A stretch of 64,000 bases of DNA from an uncultured Ruminococcus sp. (GTDB taxonomy: Bacteria; Bacillota; Clostridia; Oscillospirales; Acutalibacteraceae), in contig CATXZD010000004.1 in the NCBI GenBank assembly GCA_958403905.1, positions 116,600-180,599 of the forward strand, written 5' to 3'. The notes beneath the pieces are model-generated. The model was not told the origin of the DNA, did no database searches, and saw only the letters and a list, made by a program, of their open reading frames with translations. This document shows positions 25,575-35,640 of the stretch, in pieces. The position numbers and the translations under genes were made by a program. Numbering within the stretch: the stretch's first letter is position 1; each line of letters opens with the position of its first letter.

Positions 25575-28500
25575 TTACCCATTTTTAATAACCTCGTATG
25601 CCTCTAAAATCGGCTCTCGCTCATCTGTCGTTTGCCAAGTACCACCAATAAGTTTTTTTTTAAAGTCCATAGTAAACCCTTCTATACAAAGCACAGCAAA
25701 CTCGCCAAAAGGATTATTACGGTATATCTTTGATTGCTTTATTCTTGTCTTTATCTCTTCACCAGTTTTAATATTTCTTAAAACCAAATGCGGTTTTGTT
25801 GTATCTTTAAAAACTTTAAAGTCAATTACTATATAATAAAAATCAGATACTTTCGGATTGACATAAGTGACATATTCCAAGTTTTCTTTTTCAAATTTAA
25901 TGTAATCTTGTATTGACATAGCCTTTTGAGGAATACGAGAAGATAACTCATTCAACAGACCTATATTATCAATTTGACTGTATTGTTTTGGTGTTTCTTT
26001 GCCAGCATACTTTTTAACTAAATATTCAGTCAAACCATATTGAAAATAACTTTCTAATTTATCTTTTTTTATTTGGTTACAGTTTCTTATTGAAGGTAGT
26101 ATTGTTTTTGGACTTTTAGCACCTTTCGGCTTGACTTTTATACCAAAATACAGATCAATCAGGTTAAGCAAGTATTTGTTTTCTCCAAAGTCTGAAAAGA
26201 AATTCAAACCAGTAAGTATTTTTAACTGTCTATTGTCTACAGAGGTTTTGCTATTTATATCGTCAAGCAATTCAATAAAAGAAGTGTATCTCTTATGTTT
26301 TGATAGCTCTAATAATTCTTCGGCTATAATTGAGTTACAATATTTAATTGACTCTATACCTTTGTATATAGCATTATTCTTTTTATCAATAGTATATTGA
26401 GAAGATGATTTACCGAATTTAATAGGATTAACCTTAACATTATATTTTTTTGCAAGTTCAATACCATTTACAGTATCTTCTTTATCTTCTGCTCTATTAA
26501 GGTAAGCTGCAATAAACTCAATAGGGTAATAAGTTCTTAACCATACACATTCATACCCATTCATTGAATAAGCTGTTGAATGGTTATATCCGAATTGATA
26601 TTCACTTGAATCTTGAATTATCTGAACAAATTTTTTAGCTTCTTCCTCGGCTGTTTTTCTCGGTTTAGAGGAATGGCTACAATAACCTTCAAGAATCTTA
26701 GGGAGCTGTTGTTTTAAACCTTCTGCATCTTTTTTGCCAATACAATTATGAACTACCATATTATTAGCCACATAATTATGATTATCTTTTACCTCTATAT
26801 CATAAACACGAGAAATTTTATCTTTTTTTATAGATTTGATTTTAAGAGGAAAATAGTCACCGAATAAAATGTTGTATGTATAGGGACAGTATAAATGTTG
26901 AATTATGTTTTTTGCCTTAGTGTCACTAAGATATAATGTTTCATTAGGTCTAACAGAAAAATTGTTGCTTTTATAGCCTAATTGTTTTCCTATACTACTT
27001 AAACTTATTTTACTTTTTTTGCTTGAATCTATTATCTCATTGATACATTCTTTTGGGAGTAGGTAATTATAATAAACATTATTATATTTATTACTTTCTA
27101 TAATCGATTGGAAATCATTGTGCTTCCTACCTATTATATAAGGAAGAATATGTTTTTGGAAATTTAACAGAGAATCCTTTTGTTTTAAACACAAAGTATA
27201 ACAATAGTAGTCATATCCACTAACATACTTAGGTTGTATATATGAATATATTTCATATTTTTCTAACAACGATTTAATTTGCATAACAAGCATTTTACTT
27301 GTAGAATAGTATTCAATTGTTTTTGCTTTAATATTATAACCGCCATCAGTATTAAACAGACCAGCCAAAAGATTTGTTAATTTCTCTCCAACAGGATACA
27401 ACATAAATTCTTCTGGTATAGTTTTTTCAGCAGCATACTTTCGGAGATTAAACTTATTAAGTAATCTAATAAGTGATTTAGAATAATTATCGCTTTTTAT
27501 ATAAACGGAATATACCTTATCGACTTCAACACCATTTTGTTCTGAAACATAAAATACACAATTGCCTTGTAATTTTTTATCCCCGATATTTCTAACACAG
27601 CTTTGATACTTTTCTATTAATATTTGTTCACTATTAGTAAAATGAATATTATTATCAGGTTCAGCTAAACTACCATCGCCAATCAATAATCCCAACATAT
27701 ACATATCAGAAGCACTTAGTCGTTGATTAGGCTTTTTGTTATCGGTTATTGCGTTTATTTTTCGAGGTGTCATTATAAAATCATTAGTAGTTAAATCACT
27801 AACCTTTACATAACCTCTTTGAGTTAATAATGGATGGTTTGCAGTCGCATTTAAAACATATCCATTATTTGATTTTATTGTATATGTTTCTTCACAACCA
27901 TTATCAAATACATTTATTACTTCTTTAGGATCAGAAGCATTATATCCATTAAAACTTTGAACAATATCACCGACTTTAATATCTTTAATTTTTTTATAAC
28001 TACCATCACCCATTAATATAAAAGTATTCTCATCAACGCATCTTCTTGTGGTGTCTGCGGCAGAACCAGTAAAACCACAAATATTGGTAAGAAACTTAAT
28101 AGTATCTTCTTGAAATATAAGATAACCGTTGTTGCTTTTAAGTAATTCATCTATTTCTTTTGATGGATTATTGTTGTGTTCCCCTGCAATTAGTTTATCT
28201 CTATATGATTTACCTGATGGTCGCAATGCAGCATTAACCATACTCATATGGTTTATAGTATATGGCTTAAAATCTTTTAATAAAGAAAAAGCAAAATCGC
28301 CTTCAAACTGAAAAACTCCTTGTTGCGAAGTTATCATATTATGCCAGACTTTTGAATCGTTCCAATTCAAATTATAAGATTTAGGGTATGGTATACCAGC
28401 ATATTTACAAGTATCTTTAATAATGCCAACTGTTTTAAGACCAAGAATATCAAACTTTACATAGTTTAACGAGTCAACTGCTTTCATAGCACAAGAAGAC

Positions 28501-30407
28501 ACAGGCATTTGAGAATCACCGTCTTTATAATATAATCCCATATTATCAGCAAGCGTAATAGGAGAACCTATAATACCGCTTGGGTGAACACCTTTTGCTA
28601 CAACAGTACCTTTTAAGCCGTTTAGATAATAAAACAAATCTTGATTATCCCCAATAAGTTTATCATATGATTTTTTAATGTTATCTAATTGGTTTTTTAC
28701 TTTTTGGCTGTTAATATGAAGCATATATATACAATGATTGTCAAATGAAATACTTAATGTTTCGGTCTCACCATTTTCTACAAGTCCCTCAACATCTACT
28801 TCTTCTTGAACAATCTTGTTGTATCCTTTATATATTTCGTCAAATTGGTTTTTTATTTCCATTACCCTATCTAAGTCAGTATAACCAAGACCGCCAGCAA
28901 GAACATCAATACAACCTCTGTCTTTTAATGTTTGAAATGCCGCTATGTAAGCTGTCTTTTCAGGAGTAAACCTATCTATAATATATTGATAAACTTTTTC
29001 TCTGTCCTCACCTGCAAAATCCACATCTATGTCACCAAGAGAAATTCTATCCTCATTACAAAAACGTGAAAATACTGTATTCCACATTATCGGATCAACA
29101 TCGGTAATATTGGTAATATATGCAATCATACTTCCACATACACTACCTCTGCCAGTACCGCAAGGGATATTATTATCATTCGCCCAAGTAATTAACTCAG
29201 ACATAAACATCATAAAAGATTCCATACCCAACTTACACATTACTTTAAATTCCTCAATAATTTTAGTTTTATATAGTTGGATTATTGCACTGTCGGTATT
29301 TGATTTAGCCCATTCATATTCACTTTTATAAGTATCGTATATTTCTCTTTCAATTTCATCTTCGGGATTAGCAGTATGTTCAGCAAAGTAGGCTTCACAT
29401 TTTTTTAAAACTATAGAAGGAAGTTTTAATTTGTTATTTTTCTGTTTTTCATTAAAACAAGAATAAATTAGTTGAGTCCACTGTTCTTGTACATTGTCAC
29501 CATATAAGGTGGGATATTTAAATGCCTTATCTAATGTAAAGTCTTCAACCATTTCAGCTAATTTATTTGTATTTTCAATAGCCTGTAAATATATTTCTAA
29601 AGGCAATACATTTTGTTCTTTAAACTTTTCTACCAATTGGTCATAAGTTTTCCAAACCAAGTCAAAACTATCTTCTTCACTGTAATAACTACTTTTCTTT
29701 TTGTCCTTATCTTTATATTTTTGATATATTTTTCTGCATTTGGCTTTATATTCACTACTCGAATGTGTATCAGTACCAGCAATTAGAGGTACGCCTGTTT
29801 TTTGACTAATTAAATATAATTTTTTATTTAATCGCTTTTGAGTGTCATCATTGTGATACTGTATTTCAAAAAAACATCTATATTTGTTTTTTATCATCCA
29901 TTTTATTAAAGTTCTATATTCATCTTGATATTCAGGATTGCCCCACTTATTTAGTGGCGAGGCTATACAAGCAGATGTAACAATAATATTATCACTTGTA
30001 TTCATTAACTCTTGCAAAGAAATACGATGATTAAAGTATTTATGTCTATCTGTTTTATCTTCTTTTATACCTTGACTTGTAGCAATTGAAAGCAATTTGT
30101 TTAGTTCAAGCACGCCATCCCAATTTTTTGCGTATAAGCCAATATGACCGCCACGCTCATCTGAATCTAATTTTGTGCAGAGATATAATTCAGTACCGTG
30201 AATATATTTAATTCCAGCCTTATCGCAATCTTGTTTTTTCTTAATCCAATTATATGCATTTCCGTGTTCTGAAAAAGCAATTGCGGTCATACCTTGTTCT
30301 TTTGCCAATTGAATGTAATCATTTGGGCTTGTACAAGAATCAGCAAGACCGCAATCATTGGAATAGTAAGAATGTAAATGATATACAGTGTAATTCTTAT
30401 TGTTCAT
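25575..30407 (-). CDS. dnaE: DNA polymerase III alpha subunit (DnaE type) with an intein
   Basis: The phage replicase, 1610 residues as translated and 1178 after splicing. An N-terminal PHP domain (YHLHSYYSNDCGLADS, then GTELYLC) is followed by the C-family polymerase core: CGTGRGSVCGSMIAYI and the metal-binding DIDVDF near residue 460. The finger motif is interrupted by an intein at residues 790-1221, between Arg-Arg and the Cys of CIGKKDAEG. No 3'-5' exonuclease insertion is seen, so it is DnaE-like rather than PolC. The C-terminal OB part seems short and the tau-binding end is not evident. No frame break over 4.8 kb. Confidence 0.92.
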   Translation of the reverse strand: MNNKNYTVYHLHSYYSNDCGLADSCTSPNDYIQLAKEQGMTAIAFSEHGNAYNWIKKKQDCDKAGIKYIHGTELYLCTKLDSDERGGHIGLYAKNWDGVLELNKLLSIATSQGIKEDKTDRHKYFNHRISLQELMNTSDNIIVTSACIASPLNKWGNPEYQDEYRTLIKWMIKNKYRCFFEIQYHNDDTQKRLNKKLYLISQKTGVPLIAGTDTHSSSEYKAKCRKIYQKYKDKDKKKSSYYSEEDSFDLVWKTYDQLVEKFKEQNVLPLEIYLQAIENTNKLAEMVEDFTLDKAFKYPTLYGDNVQEQWTQLIYSCFNEKQKNNKLKLPSIVLKKCEAYFAEHTANPEDEIEREIYDTYKSEYEWAKSNTDSAIIQLYKTKIIEEFKVMCKLGMESFMMFMSELITWANDNNIPCGTGRGSVCGSMIAYITNITDVDPIMWNTVFSRFCNEDRISLGDIDVDFAGEDREKVYQYIIDRFTPEKTAYIAAFQTLKDRGCIDVLAGGLGYTDLDRVMEIKNQFDEIYKGYNKIVQEEVDVEGLVENGETETLSISFDNHCIYMLHINSQKVKNQLDNIKKSYDKLIGDNQDLFYYLNGLKGTVVAKGVHPSGIIGSPITLADNMGLYYKDGDSQMPVSSCAMKAVDSLNYVKFDILGLKTVGIIKDTCKYAGIPYPKSYNLNWNDSKVWHNMITSQQGVFQFEGDFAFSLLKDFKPYTINHMSMVNAALRPSGKSYRDKLIAGEHNNNPSKEIDELLKSNNGYLIFQEDTIKFLTNICGFTGSAADTTRRCVDENTFILMGDGSYKKIKDIKVGDIVQSFNGYNASDPKEVINVFDNGCEETYTIKSNNGYVLNATANHPLLTQRGYVKVSDLTTNDFIMTPRKINAITDNKKPNQRLSASDMYMLGLLIGDGSLAEPDNNIHFTNSEQILIEKYQSCVRNIGDKKLQGNCVFYVSEQNGVEVDKVYSVYIKSDNYSKSLIRLLNKFNLRKYAAEKTIPEEFMLYPVGEKLTNLLAGLFNTDGGYNIKAKTIEYYSTSKMLVMQIKSLLEKYEIYSYIQPKYVSGYDYYCYTLCLKQKDSLLNFQKHILPYIIGRKHNDFQSIIESNKYNNVYYNYLLPKECINEIIDSSKKSKISLSSIGKQLGYKSNNFSVRPNETLYLSDTKAKNIIQHLYCPYTYNILFGDYFPLKIKSIKKDKISRVYDIEVKDNHNYVANNMVVHNCIGKKDAEGLKQQLPKILEGYCSHSSKPRKTAEEEAKKFVQIIQDSSEYQFGYNHSTAYSMNGYECVWLRTYYPIEFIAAYLNRAEDKEDTVNGIELAKKYNVKVNPIKFGKSSSQYTIDKKNNAIYKGIESIKYCNSIIAEELLELSKHKRYTSFIELLDDINSKTSVDNRQLKILTGLNFFSDFGENKYLLNLIDLYFGIKVKPKGAKSPKTILPSIRNCNQIKKDKLESYFQYGLTEYLVKKYAGKETPKQYSQIDNIGLLNELSSRIPQKAMSIQDYIKFEKENLEYVTYVNPKVSDFYYIVIDFKVFKDTTKPHLVLRNIKTGEEIKTRIKQSKIYRNNPFGEFAVLCIEGFTMDFKKKLIGGTWQTTDEREPILEAYEVIKNG
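26745..28040 (-). mobile_element. Intein with LAGLIDADG homing endonuclease in dnaE
   Basis: A 432-residue protein-splicing element. Block A starts with Cys (CVDENTFILMGDGSYKKI), block B has TANHPLLTQRGY, block F and G read YDIEVKDNHNYVANNMVVHN, and Cys follows as the +1 residue. Between them are two LAGLIDADG helices, LGLLIGDGS (about residue 904 of the precursor) and LAGLFNTDGG (about 1012). The penultimate His and terminal Asn needed for splicing are present, so both splicing and homing look intact. Insertion falls in the highly conserved RR-x-x-GKK finger motif, where only precise splicing restores a polymerase. Confidence 0.93.
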
Positions 30408-30427
30408 TTTACATCCTCCTTGGTTAA

Positions 30428-30841
30428 TTATTCTTTATAGTCCAACACAAACGGTATCCACATATTCGGATTATAGTTAATTTCATAATGATACTTGCTG
30501 ACTTCACTACCAGAAATATCTTCAACGGTATATGTAACATTGTCAGACAATCCAATGAAATGCTTTTTGTATTCACTCTCGCCAGTTTCAACAATGAGTT
30601 CTAATTGATTATCAGCCCTGTCTGCATTAATGTTCATACGACCTTCAATTTCAAATAGTGTGTCACCCTTAATGCAGTTAATAACTGTTACTCTACGATA
30701 CACATTAAAATTTTCGGCTCCCTCGGTTATATTGTAATTCACACGATTTGCTTCGGTTTCACAACCCACAAACATAGTGCAAATGCAAAGAATAGCAATT
30801 ATTACGGTTATTATTTTAGTTTTCTTTGAAATATTATTCAT
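30428..30841 (-). CDS. Phage lipoprotein (beta-sandwich type)
   Basis: 137 residues with a lipoprotein signal peptide (hydrophobic 11-24, lipobox ending FVGC at Cys27). The mature part, with VNYNITEGAENFNVYRRVTVINC, LFEIEGRM and YKKHFIGLSDNVTY, matches the small beta-sandwich lipoproteins common in Gram-positive phages as I recall. It would sit on the outer face of the host membrane. Exclusion of superinfecting phage is a proposed role for such proteins but is inference here. It stands oddly inside the replication block. Confidence 0.75.
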   Translation of the reverse strand: MNNISKKTKIITVIIAILCICTMFVGCETEANRVNYNITEGAENFNVYRRVTVINCIKGDTLFEIEGRMNINADRADNQLELIVETGESEYKKHFIGLSDNVTYTVEDISGSEVSKYHYEINYNPNMWIPFVLDYKE

Positions 30842-30895
30842 TTTGTTCTCCTCTATAATTTAATATTGTATTTAACTATTTTCATTCTTCAACAT

Positions 30896-31198
30896 TCATC
30901 TCGTAAACTTACTAAGAATAGTATGAAGAAAAGGATATGTGCTTTCAACATAGATAGTATTCCAGTCAACAATGTTTCTCATCTGTTCTTTCTGTTTATT
31001 ACGTTCTTCGATAGCTGCGGTTAATGCAATAGTACCGAGAAAACTCTTGGCGTTCATCTGCCAAGGTCTACCGTCCTCATCAAAACCCTTGATATAAATA
31101 TCGTGGTCTTCTACTGTCTTGCATAATTCAGAAAATTCCTTTACATCAGAAGAAGTTACCAATTCTACTTTTACTATATAAGTTGTTTCATTACTCAT
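30896..31198 (-). CDS. HPr-fold-like small protein
   Basis: 100 residues. TSSDVKEFSELCKTVEDHDIYIKGFD and MNAKSFLGTIALTAAIEER follow the pattern of HPr-family proteins (helix, strand, then the NAKSxLG segment). The phospho-acceptor His of HPr near residue 15 is absent, so it cannot act as a classic sugar-phosphotransferase carrier. Phage proteins of this look are known to me but without function. It may be a regulator or a reused fold. Confidence 0.5.
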   Translation of the reverse strand: MSNETTYIVKVELVTSSDVKEFSELCKTVEDHDIYIKGFDEDGRPWQMNAKSFLGTIALTAAIEERNKQKEQMRNIVDWNTIYVESTYPFLHTILSKFTR

Positions 31199-31218
31199 AT
31201 AATCACTCCTTATTGTTA

Positions 31219-31240
31219 CTCTTAAAATTGCAGTTTTAAG
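31219..31240 (-). repeat. TTTTAAGAG leader element, copy 2
   Basis: CTTAAAACTGCAATTTTAAGAG on the coding strand, a near-perfect CTTAAAA/TTTTAAG hairpin 21 nt upstream of the HPr-like gene. Confidence 0.5.
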
Positions 31241-31246
31241 TTTGCA

Positions 31247-32503
31247 TTAAATCTCATCTAACCAGCTAAGGTCAATATTTTCGGAAGTTTGACATATAGG
31301 TTTATCATCTTTGCTGTTAATACTATTAATTAAAGTACCTATACCGCTGAAAGTATCTGTTGCATTTGTAGCCGTTTCAAGTTTCTCCAAATATTTTTTA
31401 TAAGGGAGATGTAAAGATGGACTATATGAACACAAGGTAGCAAAGTAATAACTCTCAGCCTTTACAGATTCTTCAGTATCCCAAAACAGTTTGTCATTCT
31501 TGCTTTCAGCGTAGTCCTGTTCTCTCAACTCAATGTCCTTAATACTTGTTGTAACTGTATCAATCCACCTGTTGATTAAACTCTCTGTCAAGTCAACATA
31601 TGTATAACAATCACTAATCAAATACTTAGCCTGTACTTCATCAGGCAATACCTCAATATCATTCTTGTCAAGCAACTGTTTAAGGTAATCATCAACCTTA
31701 TCAGCATAACCCAATTTCTTCAGCCACATCTTCGCATTAGCCTGAAGGCTCTCACCAATCTTGCAACGCTCAACATCTCTATACTTAACTGTACCATTTG
31801 CCTGTTCAAATTTGATTGTTACATATTTCAAGAAGTTCCAGCAAATTCTAATCTTATCCCAAGGAATACCCAACTGATGAAGTCCGATAGCATAAATAAC
31901 AAGCTGACCAGCCTCGTCCTCTGCTTTCTTCCCCTTGTACTGAGTAGATGTCTTCCAGTCGATAATATTATATACACCGTCATAGTCCTTATATAAAACA
32001 TCTATATAGCCTTGAAAAATATTGCCATTGATATTAACTGTGATAAACTGTTCAAGTTCTAATTGACCGTCTTTATATTCTAGTACTTCTTTCGGTCTGT
32101 CATTTTCATTCTCAAAACTGATATGATCAATAATAGAATGATGTTCAAAGAAGTGTAATAGATTATTTTTATATTTAGTACCGATACTTTGATTTCTCGT
32201 TTCGTCATTACGGTCAAACTTCAAGTCGACAATATCAATAGCAGTAAGCCAACCATCTTCAAAAACATCAAGCATTTCTTCATACTTAATTTTACCTGAA
32301 TAGAAATCTTCAAGTACACTATGGCAGATAGAGCCGAGAGTAGCATAAGAACAATCCTGTCTATCTTCTTTTGCGTGAACTATGTATTTGAGGTAATATT
32401 CATAAGGAGAAGTAATAAAAGTATTAACTTTACTCCACGACCACAACTTGTCTACATTAAAGTCTTTCTTTACCTGTTCTAATTCTTCTTTTGTCAATCT
32501 CAC
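31247..32503 (-). CDS. PD-(D/E)XK nuclease of the RecB/Cas4 type
   Basis: 418 residues. LGSICHSVLEDFY carries the His of motif I; GYIDVLYKDYDGVYNIIDWKTSTQYKGKK gives motifs II and III with the Asp ... Asp-x-Lys triad; QLVIYAIGL is the QhxxY motif of RecB nucleases. Most likely a single-strand-directed exonuclease in replication or recombination. The last residues read DLSWLDEI, very like the end of the ssDNA-binding candidate (MSWLDNLD), which hints at a shared binding partner. Intact. Confidence 0.85.
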   Translation of the reverse strand: MRLTKEELEQVKKDFNVDKLWSWSKVNTFITSPYEYYLKYIVHAKEDRQDCSYATLGSICHSVLEDFYSGKIKYEEMLDVFEDGWLTAIDIVDLKFDRNDETRNQSIGTKYKNNLLHFFEHHSIIDHISFENENDRPKEVLEYKDGQLELEQFITVNINGNIFQGYIDVLYKDYDGVYNIIDWKTSTQYKGKKAEDEAGQLVIYAIGLHQLGIPWDKIRICWNFLKYVTIKFEQANGTVKYRDVERCKIGESLQANAKMWLKKLGYADKVDDYLKQLLDKNDIEVLPDEVQAKYLISDCYTYVDLTESLINRWIDTVTTSIKDIELREQDYAESKNDKLFWDTEESVKAESYYFATLCSYSPSLHLPYKKYLEKLETATNATDTFSGIGTLINSINSKDDKPICQTSENIDLSWLDEI

Positions 32504-32509
32504 TTTTTA

Positions 32510-33589
32510 TCAACTCCTTTTCTTTAAACTATCTAAATACTTCTTATGCTCGGAAATATCATATTTTATTTTATATTTAAAAAGGAAGTCATAAATTTTA
32601 TTAGGCTTGTCTGCTATGCTATCTTTTTCACCCAGCAAATTCCATTTATCCCAAGTGTAATAAACATTTCTGATACCATAGAATTTCTCACATATATGTC
32701 TAACTTCCTCGATTGGTATATCATTATCCATAGAGATTATTATATCTACATTAAGACCTATCAAAATTCGTACTTGTTCATCAGTAATTGTGTGACCACT
32801 AAGAGCAACACCAGTAGGATCATTGCGGCTATCTCTTTTTAAGACAGATTTCTCGGATTCAAATACTATTACATATCCAGCCTTTTGTATATTGTCGTAG
32901 TTCTCGTATAGTCCATAAATATTTAATCCTTTTTGATAAGAAGGCGTAATATAAAATTTCTTAATTCCAAGTTCTTTATAGTTATCAACGGTAGTTCTGC
33001 TGTTAATTCCTAAAAGTTGTCCAGTCAACCAGTAACGCATAGGGATAATAACTCTCTTACGCTTATAGGAATAAGCCAGTCCAAATTTTTTTGCTGTTTT
33101 TGCTATTATGCCCTCACGTAACCATCCTATATAAAGCATTGGAATGTAATCATCTAACAGGTCTTCGTCTATCACGTGAATATCAGCCACATTTGTTTTG
33201 TGACAACTCTCAACTTTTTTGAATATCTCTAACGGATCAAATTTTTTCTCTTTTTTTATAGGCTTTTGCCATTTATAATCTAAATCAAGTATCTTATGCA
33301 GATATTTAACTGCATTGATAAATGATAATTGTTTATTGTATTGTACTAAGGTTATAATGTCTGAATTATTACCAAACTCACTTTCTCTTGTATAATTCCT
33401 GACATTTAGGTATTTATTGTTAAAAACATTAACTGCACCATTGTTATTTCCATTCCAATTAGCACAAGAATAGTATTCTTTAAGAGGATGGTATTGGATA
33501 TGGTGACAACCGATTTCGCCTAAAACAAATTCAACTTTTTCATTGTCAAAGATGTATTGTTTTAATGAAATTGTATCCAATAAATTCAC
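32510..33589 (-). CDS. DnaG-type primase (phage variant)
   Basis: 359 residues. An N-terminal zinc-binding-like part (around CHHIQYHPLKEYYSC), the RNA-polymerase-like core, and a TOPRIM domain with VIVFESEKSVLKRD (Glu motif) and DIIISMDNDIPIEEV (DxD motif). The catalytic Glu and the Asp pair are present. It directly precedes the nuclease and follows the DnaB-like helicase, as usual for a primase-helicase pair. It lacks a clear C-terminal helicase-binding domain. Confidence 0.85.
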   Translation of the reverse strand: MNLLDTISLKQYIFDNEKVEFVLGEIGCHHIQYHPLKEYYSCANWNGNNNGAVNVFNNKYLNVRNYTRESEFGNNSDIITLVQYNKQLSFINAVKYLHKILDLDYKWQKPIKKEKKFDPLEIFKKVESCHKTNVADIHVIDEDLLDDYIPMLYIGWLREGIIAKTAKKFGLAYSYKRKRVIIPMRYWLTGQLLGINSRTTVDNYKELGIKKFYITPSYQKGLNIYGLYENYDNIQKAGYVIVFESEKSVLKRDSRNDPTGVALSGHTITDEQVRILIGLNVDIIISMDNDIPIEEVRHICEKFYGIRNVYYTWDKWNLLGEKDSIADKPNKIYDFLFKYKIKYDISEHKKYLDSLKKRS

Positions 33590-33602
33590 CCTCTTTGTTT
33601 TA

Positions 33603-35099
33603 TTACCAATCAGGCATTACATTAGTAATACCTATCTCTTCAATAATGTTTCTTGACTTATCGTGTAATGCTACTATCTGATAAGAGTTAGCCGCACCCT
33701 CTTGATTTTTGACTATAAAAAACAACTGATATTTTTTATCTTTTTCTAATTTCTGTCGTATCTTTGTTCTACCATTAGTACCTTCTAACCTATATACATT
33801 TAATGCTCTTTTTTCACCTTCGTGTTCGTCATCAAAAACATCTCTTATCATAATACAGGTAGAAGCGACATCAACTATATTCTTTGCTAATCCGATATTG
33901 TTTTGTGTGTAATATCTCATAACTGAAGAACCTTTTTCTAACTGGAATGTAATCAAAATATGAACATTAAGAGATTCAGCTTTTACAGTATCTTTTATAT
34001 CAACCATAGACTGTTGCATTTCTAACCAAGACTGACCGCTTATTTTGCCAGCATCCATTTTAAAAGTATCCAGTACAAAATATTTAACTCCCATAGCGGC
34101 GTATTTCTTAATTTCTTTAATGGCTTTAGAGGTTTGATATTGTAAAAAAGGGATAATTGTAATCATATGATTTTCAGTTTTCTTTTCAAGCCAAGTAGCT
34201 GCTTCGTGAAGTTTCTCTTTAACTTCTTTACTGTATTTACCGTCACGAACAATATGTTTTTGCATATCAAACTTTAAAATATTGTTGCATACCCACACCA
34301 ACATTTCTCTTTGCCATTTTTTTAGAGAATCCTCATTAACCATAATAACAACACGCTCGGACATTTTGATTATACTTGGTATCGTAGTAGAACGAGCAAT
34401 TGTAGATTTGCCCGAATTGCTCACTCCACCAAGTAGGGTAATAGAACCAAGATATTGACCACCTGTTTCTTTTGTTAAAGTTGGCATATCATAGTACGGT
34501 AAACCCATAGCGACACCTGTATCCAGTTCTTCAATCAGTTCGTGTATACCATCGCAAATATCGTAACTTTTTACATCAGAATTAATGTTCGCAAATGTAT
34601 CGTTTAAGAAAGCCTCAAACTCGTTGTATATTTCTTCGGCTGTCATATCTGCGTAATCGGATAATCGGTCTTTAACAGGAAAACCTCTCTTTGTCAGTTT
34701 AATTATTGCTCTCCATTTACGCAGTTCATCAACATACCCATCAAAATTACCAATCTTAACATATCCCATAGCAGATTGAATTGTCTTATAACCACCATAT
34801 TCGTGATATTTGGCTTTTAATTTAGGGTGCTTTTCAAGATAAAGTCCAACAGTAATATCATCAAGCACATTCTTTTTCTCAACCATAATAATATCGTGAG
34901 CAATAGAGTAATATACTTTCCAAATATTGTTGCTAAAATCATTTAATGTAAGATTAGTGTTATAGATAATATCAGGAGATTTATATATACAAGAAACAAC
35001 ATTAGCTTCACAAGCAAGTTTGTACTCAACAACCTTCTTGGCTGTGTTAATCATTTCTTGCTCATAAAGTGTTAATTTTTCTTTGTTTTTCTCTGCCAA
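33603..35099 (-). CDS. DnaB-like replicative helicase
   Basis: 498 residues. An N-terminal helical domain, then a RecA-fold: Walker A GGVSNSGKST near residue 233, Walker B YFVLDTFKMD near 345, and QLEKGSS for the sensor. The arrangement suits a hexameric 5'-3' helicase of the DnaB family adapted in phages. It lies 13 bp upstream of the primase gene, so the two are co-translated. Intact. Confidence 0.85.
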   Translation of the reverse strand: MAEKNKEKLTLYEQEMINTAKKVVEYKLACEANVVSCIYKSPDIIYNTNLTLNDFSNNIWKVYYSIAHDIIMVEKKNVLDDITVGLYLEKHPKLKAKYHEYGGYKTIQSAMGYVKIGNFDGYVDELRKWRAIIKLTKRGFPVKDRLSDYADMTAEEIYNEFEAFLNDTFANINSDVKSYDICDGIHELIEELDTGVAMGLPYYDMPTLTKETGGQYLGSITLLGGVSNSGKSTIARSTTIPSIIKMSERVVIMVNEDSLKKWQREMLVWVCNNILKFDMQKHIVRDGKYSKEVKEKLHEAATWLEKKTENHMITIIPFLQYQTSKAIKEIKKYAAMGVKYFVLDTFKMDAGKISGQSWLEMQQSMVDIKDTVKAESLNVHILITFQLEKGSSVMRYYTQNNIGLAKNIVDVASTCIMIRDVFDDEHEGEKRALNVYRLEGTNGRTKIRQKLEKDKKYQLFFIVKNQEGAANSYQIVALHDKSRNIIEEIGITNVMPDW

Positions 35100-35112
35100 T
35101 ATAAATCACTCC

Positions 35113-35583
35113 CTACCAAAGTTCATCAAAAATTTTGTTAGAAGTAATTTTAGTTTTTCTCTGGTAGTCAGCACCAGTATGAGTTGCTACACTCATATCC
35201 ATATTTTCTGTTTGTGATTTAGATTGTTCTGCTTTTTTCATTCTTAAATAAACTGTATTAAGATTATCTTCTACAATTTTTATAATGTAATTAAAACGAT
35301 GATTTTCATTGTTAAAAGAATTGTTTTTTAATCCCTTTTGAATATCTAACGAGCAAAACTTAAATGTAGTTAATACAGTTTTATAAGAATAATTAGCAGT
35401 GCTTTCAATATTTTTATTTTCAATAAATTTGTTACTCAACAAACCTTTAAGCCTTAACACCATTGTCCGAGATAAAGACTGGTTTTTATCATAGCCTAAA
35501 ACTTTATATCGTACATAATTATAAAGTTCATCCCATTCTGCTTTATCTTGTACAGACATAGTTTTTTTACTTTGCTTCCCCAT
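35113..35583 (-). CDS. Hypothetical replication-block protein (about 156 aa)
   Basis: A helical, Lys/Ser-rich protein: YNYVRYKVLGYDKNQSLSRTMVLRLKGLLSNKFIENK and a later coiled part. Position between the DnaB-like helicase and the RecA-fold ATPase, with 14 bp spacing, suggests a helicase loader or accessory factor, but no motif supports that. ATG 35583 has an AAAGGAAG site; an upstream GTG is less suitable. Confidence 0.55.
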   Translation of the reverse strand: MGKQSKKTMSVQDKAEWDELYNYVRYKVLGYDKNQSLSRTMVLRLKGLLSNKFIENKNIESTANYSYKTVLTTFKFCSLDIQKGLKNNSFNNENHRFNYIIKIVEDNLNTVYLRMKKAEQSKSQTENMDMSVATHTGADYQRKTKITSNKIFDELW

Positions 35584-35601
35584 AAAACTACTTCCTTTCA
35601 C

Positions 35602-35627
35602 GCCCCTACGAAATTAATCGTAAGGGC
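35602..35627. other. Hairpin upstream of the 156-aa protein gene
   Basis: GCCCCTACGA (35602-35611) pairs with TCGTAAGGGC (35618-35627). No T-run follows on the minus strand; it ends just before the next ribosome site, so RNA stability or translation control is more likely than termination. Confidence 0.5.
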
Positions 35628-35640
35628 ATATTATTTTGAA

